The notes: a model not told the origin generated them from the sequence alone. A DNA stretch of 31,158 nt from CALFER01 sp964472395 (GCA_964472395.1 CAYYMM010000049.1:1-31158); one strand, 5' to 3'. Shown: positions 1 through 8,288, counted from the first letter of the stretch. Numbers and translations: made by a program.

Positions 1-2226
1 GCCTCGACGATCACCTTCGCGATTCCTCTCTTCGGGACCGAATCAATCTGGGCTGCATCCATTCCCGCTCTGACCGAACCGACCATCATCGATGCGTCGG
101 CTCGATGGCAGGGATCATGGCCGAATGGTCGACCTGGAGTTGAGCTTCGCGCGACCGATAACAGCTCGGGAATATTGTACATTTCCGCGAACAACTGCAT
201 GGTGTATGGTTTGATTTTCAGCGGTTCCGGAAACCGCTCGATCCATATCGCCTCCGCCTCCGACACGGTTATCGGAGGAATCGGGTATGGTCAGCGCAAC
301 ATCATCGCAGGAGGCGGCCCCGGAATCTCCATCGATCCGCTTTGCCAGAATACGACTATTTCGGGGAACTATTTCGGAACATACGATGGATTGACACCCA
401 CCATCCCGGCCACCGGTCAGACCGGCATTCTGGCTTTAGGCAGCGGCAGCCTCATTGCGGATAACGTCATCGCAGGATATGCGTATGGAATCACGATGAT
501 CGGATATGCCGGGCAGATCATCGGGAATAGAATCGGGATCAACATCCAGCAATCCGGAGTGCTCCCGAATGCCATCGGGATCCAAATGGGTGGCGGAGCG
601 GGACTCGTCGAGACCAATTTCATCTGTGGAGACGAGAATCATGGAATCCTGTGCTTCCACGATACGGGTACTATCATCCGGAACAATGTCATCGGAAATG
701 GCATCCAGGGTCAGCATAACGCGGGTGATGGGATTCACATCGAACAGGGGCATGATTTGCAGATCCTGGACAACATCATCGCCGGCAATCTCGGGTACGG
801 GATCTCGGCATCACCCGCCTTCGATTGCATCATTTCCCGAAACCAGATACTCGCAAATCACCGATCCGGCATTGAACTTGCCGGCACGGGTAACAGCATC
901 GGAGTTGCGGACACCGAGCCGTCCAATGCGATTTACTCGAACCTGGAAAACGGTATTCACCTGCAATCGCTCGCCGGGCATGTCGATACGACATCCAATT
1001 CCATCGTCAACAACACGATTGGAATGTCACCCTACCAACTCGCGGATTATGGAAACGCAGGCAACGGGATTCTGATCGATAACGCCGCGCATCACAATAC
1101 CATCGGAGGCGTCTCACTGAACCAGCGCAACTGGATCGGGTGGAACAAGATGGACGGGATTGCATTGAACGGGGCGAATGTCAGCGGGAACGTCATTGAC
1201 GGGAATGTCATCGGAGCACTTTTCAACTTCGTGATCACCGCTCCGAACGGGCATCACGGAATCAGTCTGTATAGTGGTGCAGCGGGAAACACGATCGGAA
1301 GTATTCAAGGGAATGGCAACCTGATCATCGGGAATGGATGGAGCGGGATCGCGATTGTGGGAGCGGATTACAATGCGGTTCTGGCAAACGAGATCGGCGG
1401 TGGGACTGAATTCTCTGCGGGCAACACTTTTTATGGGATTCATGTGAACGGGTCGTCCGGCACGCAGATTCTGCTCAACAACATAAGCCTCAACGGTACG
1501 AATTCGGGTGAATCCGGCATCTTGGTTCAGGGAGCGACGGCCACGGGCAACACGATCTCGCTCAACAGCATCCACGATCATGCGGGTCCCGGCATCGAAT
1601 TGATCGATCAGGGCAACGGCAATCTCGCGGCTCCGGTCATCACCTCAGTGTCTGTCACTCACGTTGAAGGAACCTCGATTCCGGGCGGTTTGATCGAGAT
1701 ATTCTCGGATTATGGAAACGAAGGACGGCACTATGAGATCACCGTCGGGTGCGACACGAATGGTGTTTTCGGAGTCGATCATGCGTGTCAGGGACCGTTT
1801 CTGACGGCAACGGTGACAGACGGATCGATGAATACGTCTCCTTTTTCGGCGCCCGTCCCGCTTTCCTCGCTCGGCATGTCTCTTGAGATGCCGGCCCAGT
1901 ATTTCTCGTATGGAGATTCCTGTTTCCTCAGAGCGCATATGCGGAACGATCAGCCGCGGACGGGTGTTCCCGTGGCAGTGGTGCTCGATGTATTGGGAAG
2001 TTACTGGTTCTGGCCCGGATGGACGCATGCATATGATGAATCGGTGCGCGATATCCCGACGGGCACCAGTGAGGTCGATATCATTTCGCAGTTTGTCTGG
2101 CCGGATACGGGATATGACACGGCGTCCAATATCACCTTCTGGGGAGCGATGCTGACGGCGGGGCGTGATGAGGTATTGGGTGGGAATGCGGGTATCGGGA
2201 AATGGACATTCGGGTTTGGGCCATAA
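1..2226 (+). CDS. Secreted right-handed parallel beta-helix protein, 5' end missing
   Basis: The frame is open from base 1 to the TAA at 2224-2226, so the gene enters from the left edge and the TTG at 175 is not its true start. The visible 741 residues are a run of short imperfect repeats rich in G-N-x-I, N-x-I-G and I-x-x-N-x-I patterns, as in PbH1/NosD-like right-handed beta-helices. Before the helix the residues ITFAIPLF and TIIDASA match the usual lead-in of such proteins. From base 1873 to the end lies a separate C-terminal domain (LEMPAQYFSYGDSC, LDVLGSYWFWP, WPDTG, TFWGAML, WTFGFGP), also found at the ends of the proteins at 3386-6220 and 8465-11860. The protein is probably exported; the signal peptide would lie outside the window. 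The helix suggests carbohydrate binding or a surface adhesin role, but no catalytic site can be named. Confidence 0.85.
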   Translation, partial: ASTITFAIPLFGTESIWAASIPALTEPTIIDASARWQGSWPNGRPGVELRATDNSSGILYISANNCMVYGLIFSGSGNRSIHIASASDTVIGGIGYGQRNIIAGGGPGISIDPLCQNTTISGNYFGTYDGLTPTIPATGQTGILALGSGSLIADNVIAGYAYGITMIGYAGQIIGNRIGINIQQSGVLPNAIGIQMGGGAGLVETNFICGDENHGILCFHDTGTIIRNNVIGNGIQGQHNAGDGIHIEQGHDLQILDNIIAGNLGYGISASPAFDCIISRNQILANHRSGIELAGTGNSIGVADTEPSNAIYSNLENGIHLQSLAGHVDTTSNSIVNNTIGMSPYQLADYGNAGNGILIDNAAHHNTIGGVSLNQRNWIGWNKMDGIALNGANVSGNVIDGNVIGALFNFVITAPNGHHGISLYSGAAGNTIGSIQGNGNLIIGNGWSGIAIVGADYNAVLANEIGGGTEFSAGNTFYGIHVNGSSGTQILLNNISLNGTNSGESGILVQGATATGNTISLNSIHDHAGPGIELIDQGNGNLAAPVITSVSVTHVEGTSIPGGLIEIFSDYGNEGRHYEITVGCDTNGVFGVDHACQGPFLTATVTDGSMNTSPFSAPVPLSSLGMSLEMPAQYFSYGDSCFLRAHMRNDQPRTGVPVAVVLDVLGSYWFWPGWTHAYDESVRDIPTGTSEVDIISQFVWPDTGYDTASNITFWGAMLTAGRDEVLGGNAGIGKWTFGFGP

Positions 2227-2348
2227 GAGTCGCTGACTGGCATGGAGCGCGATCGGGTGGTACGGGCCTGCATTCCGGCGGTCCAGGGGCATGCTCGAGT
2301 CCTCAGGTTTTCCAGTCGCACACACCTGAATCTCGTGTTCCGGCCAGT

Positions 2349-2378
2349 TTGACAATCCGGCAACAGGGGTGCGATAGT
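2349..2378 (+). promoter_or_regulatory. Predicted promoter of the ECF sigma/anti-sigma pair
   Basis: TTGACA at 2349-2354 is followed after 18 bases by GATAGT at 2373-2378. The predicted transcript would start near 2386, about 16 bases before the TTG start of the sigma factor. The -35 box is a perfect housekeeping-type match; the -10 box is partial. Confidence 0.45.
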
Positions 2379-2401
2379 GTTTCAGGAAACAAGCCCGGAG
2401 G

Positions 2402-3001
2402 TTGACGACCATCGAAAACCGCTTATCCGACAATACGGAACTCGATGCCCGAAAATGGCTACAGCAATACGGCGACTATCTGTTCCGCTATGCCAGGCTT
2501 CATCTAGCCGATGTCAATGCGGCGGAGGACCTGGTCCAGGAAACCTTCCTGTCGGCTCTCCGGGCACGTGAATCGTTTTCCGGAAAATCATCGATCAAGA
2601 CCTGGCTGACCTCCATCCTGAAAAACAAGATTATCGATCATCTGCGCATGGCCGGCCGCCAGGTGCAGCTCGATGAAGTGAACCCAGGTCAGCAGGGAGC
2701 GGAGAACGTGTTTGATGCACGCGGCCACTGGAAGATCAACCCTGTGGTCTGGGCTGCCAACCCGCTTGAAATCGCAGAGCGGAAGGAATTCTGGACAATG
2801 CTTCGCCACTGCCTCAAAACTATGCCTGACATCCAGCGCCAGGCATTCGTTCTCAGAGAGATGGATGATATCGAGAATGAAGAAATCTGCAGGCTTCTGG
2901 GAGTCACCTCTTCGAACTACTGGGTTATCCTGCACCGCGGGCGGAGCCGTCTGAGGCGCTGCCTGGAGGTTAAATGGTTTGAACCTGTGGCATGTCCATA
3001 A
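2402..3001 (+). CDS. ECF-type RNA polymerase sigma factor
   Basis: This 199-residue protein directs RNA polymerase to a limited set of promoters. Residues about 20-85 form region 2 (AAEDLVQETFLSAL, then IKTWLTSILKNKIIDHLR), and residues about 130-190 form region 4 with the helix-turn-helix (MPDIQRQAFVLREMD, NEEICRLLGVTSSNYWVILH). The order and length fit ECF sigma factors. The start is awkward: an in-frame stop lies at 2375-2377 and the only early start codon is TTG at 2402, with GGAGG directly against it and an AGGA about 15 bases upstream, so the start is likely but not certain. A zinc-binding anti-sigma gene begins 7 bases after the stop, as in sigma/anti-sigma operons. Confidence 0.9.
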   Translation: MTTIENRLSDNTELDARKWLQQYGDYLFRYARLHLADVNAAEDLVQETFLSALRARESFSGKSSIKTWLTSILKNKIIDHLRMAGRQVQLDEVNPGQQGAENVFDARGHWKINPVVWAANPLEIAERKEFWTMLRHCLKTMPDIQRQAFVLREMDDIENEEICRLLGVTSSNYWVILHRGRSRLRRCLEVKWFEPVACP

Positions 3002-3008
3002 AATCCTG

Positions 3009-3275
3009 ATGCTCAAATGCCGGGAGGCTTCTGAACTGACATCCCGATCCCTGGATTCTGATCTGCCATGGCATGAAAAGACCGCGCTTCGGGTCCACCT
3101 GGCGATCTGCAGGATGTGCCGGCGCTTCAGAGACCAACTTTTCTTTCTAAAAAAGACTGGCGGCCGGCTGGCTGAACATCTGGACGATCCATTCGAGCCG
3201 GACGACAGGCTGGCAGACTCCGCGCGGCAACGTATATCGGAGCTGATCGATCAGGAACTACCGGAAAAGGATTGA
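3009..3275 (+). CDS. Small zinc-binding anti-sigma factor (zf-HC2 type)
   Basis: From ATG 3009 this gives 88 residues. H30-x3-C34-x2-C37 (HLAICRMC) is the zinc motif of ZAS/zf-HC2 anti-sigma factors, and an upstream cysteine at position 4 can be the remaining ligand. There is no membrane segment, so it should be a soluble cytoplasmic partner that sequesters the sigma factor encoded 7 bases upstream. The frame is open to a TTG at 2979, overlapping the sigma gene, but the alignment of MLKCREA with the usual family N terminus favours 3009. The acidic C-terminal tail (EHLDDPFEPDD) has no recognised role. The signal sensed cannot be read from the sequence; redox or metal sensing is common in soluble ZAS proteins. 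Confidence 0.82.
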   Translation: MLKCREASELTSRSLDSDLPWHEKTALRVHLAICRMCRRFRDQLFFLKKTGGRLAEHLDDPFEPDDRLADSARQRISELIDQELPEKD

Positions 3276-3321
3276 CCACCCCACCACCAGGTGCGCCATC
3301 CGCTCATCCTACCTAAATGAA

Positions 3322-3353
3322 ACCGTCCACCGCCCGGCAGAGCGGTGAACGGT
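3322..3353. terminator. Bidirectional terminator between convergent genes
   Basis: Bases 3322-3333 pair with 3342-3353 over 12 positions with one mismatch, around an 8-base loop. It lies between the stop of the anti-sigma gene (3275) and that of the minus-strand gene (3386). On the minus strand the stem is followed by a T-rich stretch (TTTCATTT); on the plus strand no T-run follows, so it is stronger for the minus-strand gene. Confidence 0.6.
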
Positions 3354-3385
3354 CAAGACCTGAACTTGAGTGGAATCAGTGACCG

Positions 3386-6220
3386 CTAGATGGCCGGTCC
3401 GAATCCCCATTCCTCCATGGCCCATTCCCCGATGATGGCCGAAAAGTCGTCGCTCAGGAGCGCGCCGTAGAAATGCAACCCGGTCAGTTCCTGAGAGCCT
3501 GTATCCGGCCATTCGAACAGGTTGAGCACCCACGTGTAGCTTGATCCGGACGGGATGTCCATGAGCTCGAAATCGATGCCACCCTGGTCGGGAGGTGTGA
3601 ACTGAACCCAGTTCGGCCAGAACCAGAACTGGTCATGTACCTCCAGGATGAAAAATGTCGGCACATTTTCGCGCATCTCATCCGGATTGTCGAACAGCGC
3701 CAGCACCCAGAACGGTTCTCCGGGGTGCACCATCTGCGGCAGATCGAGCCGGACGCCGAACGGTCTGGGCAGGCAGAGTGTCACGGTGCCGGACGGATTA
3801 TTCGCGGACCGGTTTTCCATGTTCTGCAGCACACCCGCGCCGACATCCTGGATATCCATGTCAATCAGCGGTTTCAAGGCAAACGGTGCCGGGCTGTCAT
3901 CCGGCTCGGGCTCCACGCTGATCACCGCTGCATACCCACCTGTCAGCACCATGGCCGGATTGATGAAATCCTGACCCGGGAAAGGGGGTGTCATATTAGG
4001 GCCTGCTGTAGGGCCTCCACCGTCATTGTCAGCCGTTCCCGGATTCAGAAACCGGCCAGTTGAAACCGGTCCCTCGGAGCCGACCACCCAGCCTTCATAC
4101 GCCCATCCGTCCGGCAGAACGGGCAGTGCAAGCGACGGGTCCGGGCTGCCGGTAGGATCCAAGAACCAGACACCCTGTGCATAATCACCCGGTATCGAAG
4201 CGGTGCTCGGGGTTTCGAGGATGTAACCCCCTGTAACAGACGAGAAACTGTTACCCAGCGCGGCTGGGTGACCCACGGTCATGATCGCCGTCCCATCCGA
4301 AAAATCGCCCGCCAGGTAATGAGTTTCTGACGGAGCAGGATCTGTGTCGTTTGCCGGTTCAATGGTCAGCACGAACGCAACAGCATGCGTGGCAACAGAT
4401 GTGTCGACAAGGAACACCGAGGGTTGCAACCGGTCATTGGTGTCCACCCGGAATGTGCCTGAAGTGAACGGATTACCCGCGGAAATCAACCAGCCCTCGT
4501 ACCGGAAGCCATCATGGAGCGGCTCCACGCCCTCCAACTGGATCTTCAGGGGGATCACCTCGGAAAAGGTCACCATTCCTCCAGGATTGTCCGATGACCT
4601 GTTCTGGAGACTTTGCGGTACCGCAGCGCCCAGGTCTTCGATGTTAGTATCGATCAGCGGTTTGAGTGAAAAAGGCAAGGGACTGTCATCCGGATCTGGC
4701 TCTACGCTGATCACGGCCATGTACCCTTCGGTGAGGACGATTGGAGGATTGACGAAATCCTGGCCCGGGAAGGGAGGCGTCATGTCGGGACCGGCCGCCG
4801 GTCCGCCGCCGTCGCTGTCTGCTGCCGATGTATCTGTGAACCGCCCGGTCGTCATCGGTCCGGTGCTGCCGGCGATCCAGCCCTCATACACCCAGCCCTC
4901 CGGCAATGCCGGAAGATCCAGCCCGGGAGCCGGTCCGTCGGGATTCAGGAACCAGATACCCTGATCATAGTCATCCGCTACTCCCGCAGTGCTGGGGGTT
5001 TCCAGGATGTAAACTCCCGTAGCCGCCATGAAATCTGTTCCCAGAGCAGCCGAGTGATGGATTGTGAGTTCCGCGGAATGATCCGAGATATCACCCGCAA
5101 GAAAATGTGTCTTTGAAGGCGCGGGATCCATTTCCGCAAGAGATTCGATCGTCACGACAAACGCAGTGGCTCCAGCCGCATCTTCCGCATCGACATAAAA
5201 ACGACCCGGATGGAGGTTCCCGGCATCATCCACCGTGAACGCTCCCGTTGAAACCGGCATACCGTCTACTATGATCCAGCCTTCGTACACGAATGGGTGC
5301 GCAAGCTGTGCAACACCCTCCAGGGTCAGGTTCAGAGCCACGACGTCGTGCAGGATCATCGAGCCTGATGGACTATACAAGGAGCGGTTCGCAAGAGGTT
5401 GCATTACTGCAGCGCCTACATCCTCAATGGCACCGTCCATCAGTGGTTTGAGAGCGAACGGAGCCGGGCTGTCATCCGGGTCCGGCTCAACGCTGATCAC
5501 CGCTGCATACCCGTCGGTCAACACCATCGCCGGATTGATAAAATCCTGGCCCGGGAAAGGAGGCGTCATGTCGGGACCGGCTGCAGGCCCGCCTGCATCA
5601 CTGTCCGCCATGACCGGATCTGTGAATCGTCCTGTTGAAACCGGACCGGACATACCCGCTACCCAGCCTTCATAAGCCCAACCTGCTGGCAGATCCGGCA
5701 AATTCAAACTGGCGATCGGACCTCCATGAACGGGATTTAAAAACCAGATTCCCTGATCGTAGTCGTCCGAAATCGATCCCGTGCTGGGGGTTTCCAGGAT
5801 GTAGCCTCCTGATGCAGAAGCAAAATCCGTCGCCAGAGCAGCAGCATGGTGGATTGTCAATTCCGCTCTTTCATCCGAAATGTCACCGGCCAGATAATGC
5901 GTCTGAGCTGGAGCCGGATCCGTGTCGTCTGCCGGTTCGATGCTCACCACGAATGCAGATGCCCTGCTTGCCATGTTTTTCTCGATCATGAATATTGGTG
6001 GATCCGTATTGCCGGCGGCATCGATATTGAAGGTGCCGGTCGATACCGGCTGCCCATCGACGATCAGCCAACCCTCGTACAGGAACCCGTCGGCAAGAGA
6101 TTCAACACCTGTGAGGCGGAGCGAAAGCGCCCGGTACATCCCGTCTGCATCTGCATTCACCGTCATGAACGCCGCCAGTAAGCAGCCCAGAATGGCAGTT
6201 TTAAATAGTTGTTTTCTCAT
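3386..6220 (-). CDS. Secreted protein with six anti-sigma-K-like domains and shared C-terminal domain
   Basis: This protein has 944 residues with a signal peptide at 1-26 (MRKQ, hydrophobic core, ADA). Residues 28-289, 290-550 and 551-814 are three tandem repeats. Each contains two related half units, so the motif YEGW occurs six times (near residues 48, 183, 312, 445, 574 and 709), each followed by STGxF or a near variant, then A(F/V)V(S/T)xEP, then APS or SPAP. This order matches the C-terminal domain of RskA-type anti-sigma-K factors, but no zinc finger, sigma-binding part or membrane helix is present. Residues 822-944 form the C-terminal domain shared with two other exported proteins in this window (FWFWPNW, EWPDTG, FYGALL, EEWGFGP). 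The start ATG has AGGGAGGG seven bases upstream. Function is unknown; location is periplasmic, surface or secreted by inference. It faces a sigma/anti-sigma pair across a shared terminator, which may be chance. Confidence 0.9.
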   Translation of the reverse strand: MRKQLFKTAILGCLLAAFMTVNADADGMYRALSLRLTGVESLADGFLYEGWLIVDGQPVSTGTFNIDAAGNTDPPIFMIEKNMASRASAFVVSIEPADDTDPAPAQTHYLAGDISDERAELTIHHAAALATDFASASGGYILETPSTGSISDDYDQGIWFLNPVHGGPIASLNLPDLPAGWAYEGWVAGMSGPVSTGRFTDPVMADSDAGGPAAGPDMTPPFPGQDFINPAMVLTDGYAAVISVEPDPDDSPAPFALKPLMDGAIEDVGAAVMQPLANRSLYSPSGSMILHDVVALNLTLEGVAQLAHPFVYEGWIIVDGMPVSTGAFTVDDAGNLHPGRFYVDAEDAAGATAFVVTIESLAEMDPAPSKTHFLAGDISDHSAELTIHHSAALGTDFMAATGVYILETPSTAGVADDYDQGIWFLNPDGPAPGLDLPALPEGWVYEGWIAGSTGPMTTGRFTDTSAADSDGGGPAAGPDMTPPFPGQDFVNPPIVLTEGYMAVISVEPDPDDSPLPFSLKPLIDTNIEDLGAAVPQSLQNRSSDNPGGMVTFSEVIPLKIQLEGVEPLHDGFRYEGWLISAGNPFTSGTFRVDTNDRLQPSVFLVDTSVATHAVAFVLTIEPANDTDPAPSETHYLAGDFSDGTAIMTVGHPAALGNSFSSVTGGYILETPSTASIPGDYAQGVWFLDPTGSPDPSLALPVLPDGWAYEGWVVGSEGPVSTGRFLNPGTADNDGGGPTAGPNMTPPFPGQDFINPAMVLTGGYAAVISVEPEPDDSPAPFALKPLIDMDIQDVGAGVLQNMENRSANNPSGTVTLCLPRPFGVRLDLPQMVHPGEPFWVLALFDNPDEMRENVPTFFILEVHDQFWFWPNWVQFTPPDQGGIDFELMDIPSGSSYTWVLNLFEWPDTGSQELTGLHFYGALLSDDFSAIIGEWAMEEWGFGPAI
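3779..4570 (-). repeat. Coding repeat copy 3 (residues 551-814)
   Basis: This is the last of three tandem copies of a ~785-base unit in the 944-residue protein. It has drifted most in the first half (FRYEGWLISAGNPFTSGTF) but retains PPFPGQDF and ALKPLID in the second half. Confidence 0.85.
4571..5353 (-). repeat. Coding repeat copy 2 (residues 290-550)
   Basis: This is the middle copy. The stretch around 4757-4800 is nearly identical at DNA level to that around 5539-5582 in copy 1, which suggests fairly recent duplication or gene conversion. Confidence 0.85.
5354..6139 (-). repeat. Coding repeat copy 1 (residues 28-289)
   Basis: This is the first copy after the signal peptide. It holds one half unit ending in HYLAGD and one ending in FALKPL, the same alternation as in copies 2 and 3. 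Confidence 0.85.
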
Positions 6221-6341
6221 GATAAGACCCTCCCTAGGTGATGAAATTCCTGTCTGACGGGCGGACCGGTTTGGTCGTCCTGCCCCTTCTCAATCACTTA
6301 GACGAGCGAGCGGAGAAAATCTTACAATAATTATCAACTAA

Positions 6342-6351
6342 GACTCGAGTC
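6342..6351. promoter_or_regulatory. 10-base perfect palindrome upstream of the repeat-protein gene
   Basis: GACTCGAGTC is a perfect palindrome next to an AT-rich stretch (6317-6340) in the 211-base gap before the 944-residue gene. It could be an operator for a dimeric regulator. No convincing -35/-10 pair with normal spacing was found here, so this is only a candidate. Confidence 0.2.
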
Positions 6352-6431
6352 AGTGTAATCAAGGATTGAGAGGCAACCTTGAAGTTCGGGTATCACATCC
6401 GGAGGGTAGGTGAATGAATCGAGCCTGTATT

Positions 6432-6962
6432 CTATGTAACTTCACATTCCATGTGAATATCTTCCGGTTCCTGTGCGAACAATTCCTGATCCGGCTCGGC
6501 AGTCACTTTGCACCCCAGTCCCAGGTAGAAACCGACGGTACGTTCGGATGGAGTTGCCGAGATGTATAGCCATCGTGCCCCCCGTCTGCGTGCCTCGCCC
6601 GTTGCCAGTCCGAACAACTGTTTCCCCATTCCCCGGTTTCGATATGCGCAGCTGATGTGAAGGAAAACGAGTTGAAGTTGATCCTGATTTTTACCGATAG
6701 CTCGACTATCCAATACGACAACGCCGATCAGTCGCCTGTCGTCAAAGAGGCCATAGAACCAACCCCCCCGATTGAAGCATGCTTCCAGAACATGGGTGTA
6801 ATTCTCGATCTCGTTCTGCCACCAGCCCTGCATTTCGTAGTGCTCCGGTTTAAGTACAAGTCCTCCATGCTCAAGGTGATACACAGCATCGATCACCTCA
6901 CTTCGATCGATGGACCATATTTCCTTGAGATCATCTCGGCCAAGCAATCTGCCACTGATCAT
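6432..6962 (-). CDS. GNAT-family N-acetyltransferase
   Basis: This 176-residue protein has the length and layout of a single GNAT domain, which moves an acyl group from acyl-CoA to an amine. Residues 97-114 form motif A: a beta strand (LQLVFLHIS) followed by the CoA pyrophosphate loop R-N-R-G-M-G-K at 108-114. The segment around residue 135 (WLYISATPSERTVGFYLGLGC) is motif B, with the Y-x-x-L-G-C ending typical of the family. The substrate is not readable; GNATs act on small molecules, peptides or proteins. The start ATG has AGGGAG about seven bases upstream. The gene lies alone on the minus strand, 211 bases from the next gene, with no sign of an operon. Confidence 0.88.
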   Translation of the reverse strand: MISGRLLGRDDLKEIWSIDRSEVIDAVYHLEHGGLVLKPEHYEMQGWWQNEIENYTHVLEACFNRGGWFYGLFDDRRLIGVVVLDSRAIGKNQDQLQLVFLHISCAYRNRGMGKQLFGLATGEARRRGARWLYISATPSERTVGFYLGLGCKVTAEPDQELFAQEPEDIHMECEVT

Positions 6963-7151
6963 GATCTGACTCCCTTCATGCCTGGTTGTGCAGTATCGTA
7001 TCGAGTTGTACCGTTTGCAGTTTCACCCGAGTTATCCCCCTGACAGCCGGGATTACCGGAGGATCCACTCTTTGCCTGATTGCGTGTCGATCTGTCATGA
7101 TCTTGAAGCCAACGTACGTGTCAGCCGCCGGCGTCGCCGGTCGTCCGGAAC

Positions 7152-7616
7152 TTATGGTTGTATCTTCCCAACCTTGAATTCAATGCTTCTAATGGGAATG
7201 ACTGTCCCATCATTATTCAGGTACTCCACTTGATAAAAACCTTCTCTTATTCCCCTAACGAAAACACCTCTGGCAGTACTGTCAGGCGAATTATCTGAAG
7301 CAACACAGCAGATAACCCAAATTTGAATCCTATTGTCTTTTACACTTGCTTTGACTTCTTTCGATGCAAGGCCGGAATTCACAAGCCTTGGTTTTGTGGT
7401 AACAGATTGAAGACCTGACACATCACACCTGACAGGAAGATACCAACCCTTGCCAGTTATATACTCAGGCTCAGAAACCTCAATACCACCAACGTCCTGG
7501 ATGAAACTCCAATCTGCATATTTCGTTGTGAAGCTGTCAGGGATGCCGGAAGAAGTGGTGTTTGGTGGTATTGAAACCATCAGAAGAAACAATACGATGC
7601 TCCAAAGTCTTGTCAT
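7152..7616 (-). CDS. Small exported protein, unknown function
   Basis: From ATG 7616 this gives 154 residues. GGAGGG lies eight bases upstream; a longer reading from a TTG at 7631 would swallow that ribosome site and is rejected. Residues 1-23 look like a signal peptide (MTRLWSIVLFLLMVSIPP). The mature part is about 130 residues, probably beta-rich, with alternating short strands (WYLPVRCDVSG, IQIWVICCVAS, GFYQVEYL) and three cysteines. No family is recognised. The ATG overlaps the stop of a possible 55-codon ORF by the ATGA pattern, so the two may be co-translated. The gene is visibly AT-richer than the large genes around it, a hint of different origin. Confidence 0.7.
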   Translation of the reverse strand: MTRLWSIVLFLLMVSIPPNTTSSGIPDSFTTKYADWSFIQDVGGIEVSEPEYITGKGWYLPVRCDVSGLQSVTTKPRLVNSGLASKEVKASVKDNRIQIWVICCVASDNSPDSTARGVFVRGIREGFYQVEYLNNDGTVIPIRSIEFKVGKIQP

Positions 7617-7780
7617 ATCATCGCCCTCCAACGGTGTGTTACGGCACCCGCACGATTTGAATCAGTTTCAAACATGTTGGGCCGATTGTGATTACATTGG
7701 TGGATATCGACACCACGCTTTTCACGGCCACCGATGATCTCCACCACCTGGAACTCCTTCTCTAGCTTTTCAACACTCAC
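7613..7780 (-). CDS. Possible 55-residue small protein coupled to the next gene
   Basis: A GTG at 7780 is preceded, six bases away, by GGGAGG and opens a 55-codon frame whose TGA overlaps the ATG of the downstream exported protein (ATGA). The product starts MSVEKLEKEFQVVEIIGG and ends HRWRAMI; it is charged, has no signal peptide or membrane segment, and matches nothing I recognise. Support is the ribosome site plus the coupling overlap. Against it, the frame stays open upstream through non-coding sequence, so the openness itself is weak evidence, and the C-terminal half has no obvious protein-like pattern. Confidence 0.4.
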   Translation of the reverse strand: MSVEKLEKEFQVVEIIGGREKRGVDIHQCNHNRPNMFETDSNRAGAVTHRWRAMI

Positions 7781-7853
7781 GATTGTCCTCCCGGCTAACG
7801 CTAACCAACAGGCTTCCAGAGCCAGAGCGAACGGGTGGTTTTGAAAACACTGA

Positions 7854-8288
7854 TCAGATTGGCGCAGGATATCTCAACTTCATCATCATTGTCACGATTA
7901 TCGTGAGGGTTGCGAAGATCCCGGGGTTGGCAAGCAAGAGCCAAGCATTAGTGGGATCAACATTAGCGACGAGCATTGCTCCGTTGACTATGGCAAAGCT
8001 GACGCCAGCGATGATGGTAATGGGGGTGAATGCTTTGCCCGTCAAGAGTGCTGACACCAGATTGCCGACAAAGACGATGCCGCATTGAACGCCAAAGATC
8101 ATCGAGTAGATCATGATTGTGAACCGGAAATTGCCCCACTGTTTTCCAAAAACTTGATCATGTTCGTCGAACACCCAGATATGGAAAGCGGCAACGATTG
8201 CGCACAAGGCAAGCAAGGCCATGAACAGAATGAACGTCAAGCCGATGGCCCTTCCAGCAGGGAAGATAACTTTCGTTTTCCAGTTCAT
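7854..8288 (-). CDS. Four-helix integral membrane protein, unknown function
   Basis: ATG 8288 is chosen because GGAGGT sits four bases upstream; the longer frame to 8366 has no such site and a poorly composed N terminus. The 144-residue product has four hydrophobic segments at about 13-37, 57-80, 87-108 and 116-138, with a short polar N terminus (MNWKTK) and a loop FDEHDQVFGKQWGN between helices 1 and 2. No conserved catalytic motif or known family is seen. It lies 73 bases before the start of the small coupled ORF on the same strand, so they might share a transcript, but nothing shows a common function. Confidence 0.7.
   Translation of the reverse strand: MNWKTKVIFPAGRAIGLTFILFMALLALCAIVAAFHIWVFDEHDQVFGKQWGNFRFTIMIYSMIFGVQCGIVFVGNLVSALLTGKAFTPITIIAGVSFAIVNGAMLVANVDPTNAWLLLANPGIFATLTIIVTMMMKLRYPAPI

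Noticed and set aside
175..2226. TTG at 175 as start of the first beta-helix gene
   Set aside because: The frame is open without a stop back to base 1 and the upstream codons read like beta-helix lead-in, so the gene begins outside the window.
3386..6220. CRISPR-like or transposon-like repeats
   Set aside because: The repeats are ~785 bases, in frame and diverged as coding sequence; they are protein domain duplications.
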